From: Sipunculus nudus
Taxonomy: Eukaryota; Annelida; Sipuncula; Golfingiida; Sipunculidae
Direction of reading: 5' to 3'
DNA length: 64,000 bases
Assembly: GCA_026874595.1 (NCBI GenBank)
Contig: CM049316.1
Location: 71,949,176-72,013,175 of the forward strand
Part shown: one piece after another, positions 62,085 to 64,000 of the stretch
Position numbering within the stretch: position 1 is the first letter of the stretch
Layout of the letters: each line of letters begins with the position of its first letter
Program-made: the position numbers and the translations under genes
The notes under the pieces: generated by a model
What the model was told of the DNA's origin: nothing
Database searches by the model: none
Seen by the model: the letters and a program-made list of their open reading frames with translations, nothing else

Positions 62085-64000
62085 TTTTAGCGAACCTGTG
62101 AGCTTATGCGATGGTGCGGCGTCGTCCGTCGTGCGTCGTACGTCGTGCGTCGTGCGTCGTCTGTACGTTAACCATAGCAATCTCAAAAAACGGCAGGAGC
62201 TAGCATCACCAAATTTTTTGCAAATAATCAGTAATCCAAAAAACTATATCGGATTTTGTTTATTTTTTTTTCTAACTGCATTTTCTTAGATTTTATAGAG
62301 AAAAAGCTAAAAAAGTTTTAAAAATCTTCTCCGAAATTGTCCAGCCAAATTGTCCACTATTCCACAGAGATGATCCCTGGAACAATCTTTCTCAAGTTCC
62401 AGTTCGGAGATTTTTGGCCGAGTTACAGGAGGTTGAACTTTGTTAACTGTGCAAAAAAGCATATTAAAATTTAAATCTCAGAAACGGCTGGAGCTATCAT
62501 CACCAAATTTTATGCAAATGTTGGTCACATAGGTCATATCTGAAATTGAGGTATTGGTGGCGCCACCTGCATCAGCCTTTTTTGTACGGGGTCATCAGTG
62601 CCTATATCACACTGAGGGCTACAAAAAACTTCTTCTCTGAAACCATATGGCCGAAATGTTTAATATCGCACTGAAATGATCCTAGGGTAGTGCTTTCTGA
62701 AGTTTGTTCAAATGGTCTCTTTTCAGTGACTTTTGGCTAAGTTATGGGAAGCTGAATTTAGTCATATGCCATAACAGCCCATTTTAGCTCAGTGGCTACA
62801 AAGATCTTCTTCTCAAAAACCACTGGGCCAAATTCTTAAATCTCACACACTTATTATGCTCAGATGCTGATAATTCAAATTTGTTCAAATGGTTTTGGTT
62901 CAGTGCTTTTTTGCTGAGTTACGGGAAGCTGACCTTAGCCAGTTTGCTGTATCTTCCTATATGAGTTATAAACCTGCGAAATGTTTTTCAACTGATGCCA
63001 CTGAAGCCAGTTTGTTAAATATTTTACAAGAATAATCCCTACAATAATTCTTATAATAATTGTCATTAATGGTTCCACATATTTGATTTTTGGCTGAATT
63101 ATGGAGATTGAATTGAGTCATTTTACCATATATGTTAGCTGAGTTATGCTGTTACATCTAGCCTGGCACCAGTTTATCAGCATCTCTTACATCATGCCAC
63201 TAGACATTTAGATTTCAGGTTATCTTTGGTTAATATAGACAAGAAATGGCTCTTCATAATATGCAGAATTGGTGGCGCCACCTGCATCCATTTTGCACAG
63301 CATCCATCGGTTCATCTGCCTTGGCCCAAAGTCACTCATATCTCAGCAGTGGTTTGACATATCTACCTGAAATTTTGCAGGTTTATATATCCTGGACAGG
63401 TTATTTGATTTTATGACAGATGGCGCCACCTACATTCAGGTTTACTCTGCAGACATCAAAGCTCATATCTCGGGAACCGTTTGACCGATCGGGCCAAAAT
63501 TTTGCATGTGTATAGATGTATAGATCTCACATAGCTCTTCATCATAGGCAAAAATTGGTGGCGCCATCTGCAACTTTTTATGCACAGCGTCCATATGTTC
63601 ATCTGCCTTGGGATAAAGTCACTCATATCCAAGCAGTGTTTTGACTAATCCACCTGAAATTGTGCAGGTTTATACATCCTGGACAGCTCTCTTGAGTTTA
63701 TGACAGGTGGCGCCATCTACATTCAGGTTTACTCTGCGAGCATCCACGCTCACATCTCTGGAACCGTTTGACCGATTTGGTCAAAATTTTGCATGTGTAT
63801 AGATCTCACATAGCTCTTCATCATAGGCAAACCTGGTGGCGCCACCTGCCACCACTTATGCACAGCGTCCATCTGTTCATCTGCCATGGGATAAAATCAC
63901 TCATATCTCAGCAGTCGTTTGACTTATCCACCTGAAATTTTGCAGGTTTATACATCCTGGACAATTTTCTCGATTTTATGACAGGTGGCACCACCTACAT
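62085..64000 (+). repeat. dispersed repeat with about 280-bp units, runs off the right edge
   Basis: Starts with a GC-rich (GTCGTGCGTC)n run at about 62120-62160, then diverged units. In the last 700 bp the units are regular: CAGGTTTATA..CATCCTGGAC recurs at 63379, 63665 and 63943 (286 and 278 bp). Each unit contains TGGTGGCGCCA, CTCATATCTC and ACCGTTTGACCGAT. No coding sequence apart from chance frames such as 62050-62289. The style is typical of repeats in mollusc genomes. Confidence 0.78.

Noticed and set aside
1-64000. tRNA, rRNA, telomeric repeats
   Set aside because: I scanned for T-loop GGTTCGAATCC-type sequence, rRNA-like blocks and (TTAGGG)n and saw none.

Overview
This window is eukaryotic nuclear DNA from an invertebrate, most likely a mollusc or another lophotrochozoan. 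The evidence is AT-rich sequence with many long (TA)n tracts, genes split into short exons with GT..AG introns, and remnants of L1-like LINEs, Tigger/pogo elements and repeats whose wording I associate with mollusc genomes. I cannot name the species. Coding density is very low, and most short open frames are by-products of tandem repeats.

Layout. (1) 0.25-9.65 kb, minus strand: the 5' part of an unrecognised gene for a secreted, cysteine-rich, modular protein. I reconstruct eight exons whose splice sites, phases and cysteine spacings agree; the gene runs off the left edge. Its introns hold a 51-bp minisatellite, a small Tigger-like MITE and (TA)n tracts. (2) 11.5-23.26 kb: a tandem segmental duplication (copies A and B, register about 6.0 kb). 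It ends inside an L1-like LINE fragment that continues to 23.56 kb. (3) 23.8-26.56 kb, minus strand: a frame-broken pseudogene of a repetitive, uncharacterised protein family. (4) 26.7-51.06 kb: a third, diverged copy (C) of part of the A/B segment. Where A and B carry only about 4 and 3 units of a 22-bp repeat, C carries a continuous array of about 20.6 kb (roughly 900 or more units). The array contains a 7.5-8 kb higher-order tandem duplication with further nested duplications. C also carries an 851-bp inverted-repeat transposon whose empty site is preserved in A and B. (5) 51-64 kb: intergenic DNA with one orphan exon candidate, an RTE-like tail, three unrelated tandem-repeat blocks (periods about 146, 284 and 280 bp) and a Tigger 5' end with a transposase N-terminal fragment.

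The two most interesting items are the decacysteine modular protein, whose exons have identical cysteine spacing and sometimes identical length, and the three paralogous copies of one locus that show a minisatellite before and after massive expansion. All splice models and repeat periods were read by eye. No database search or alignment was run.
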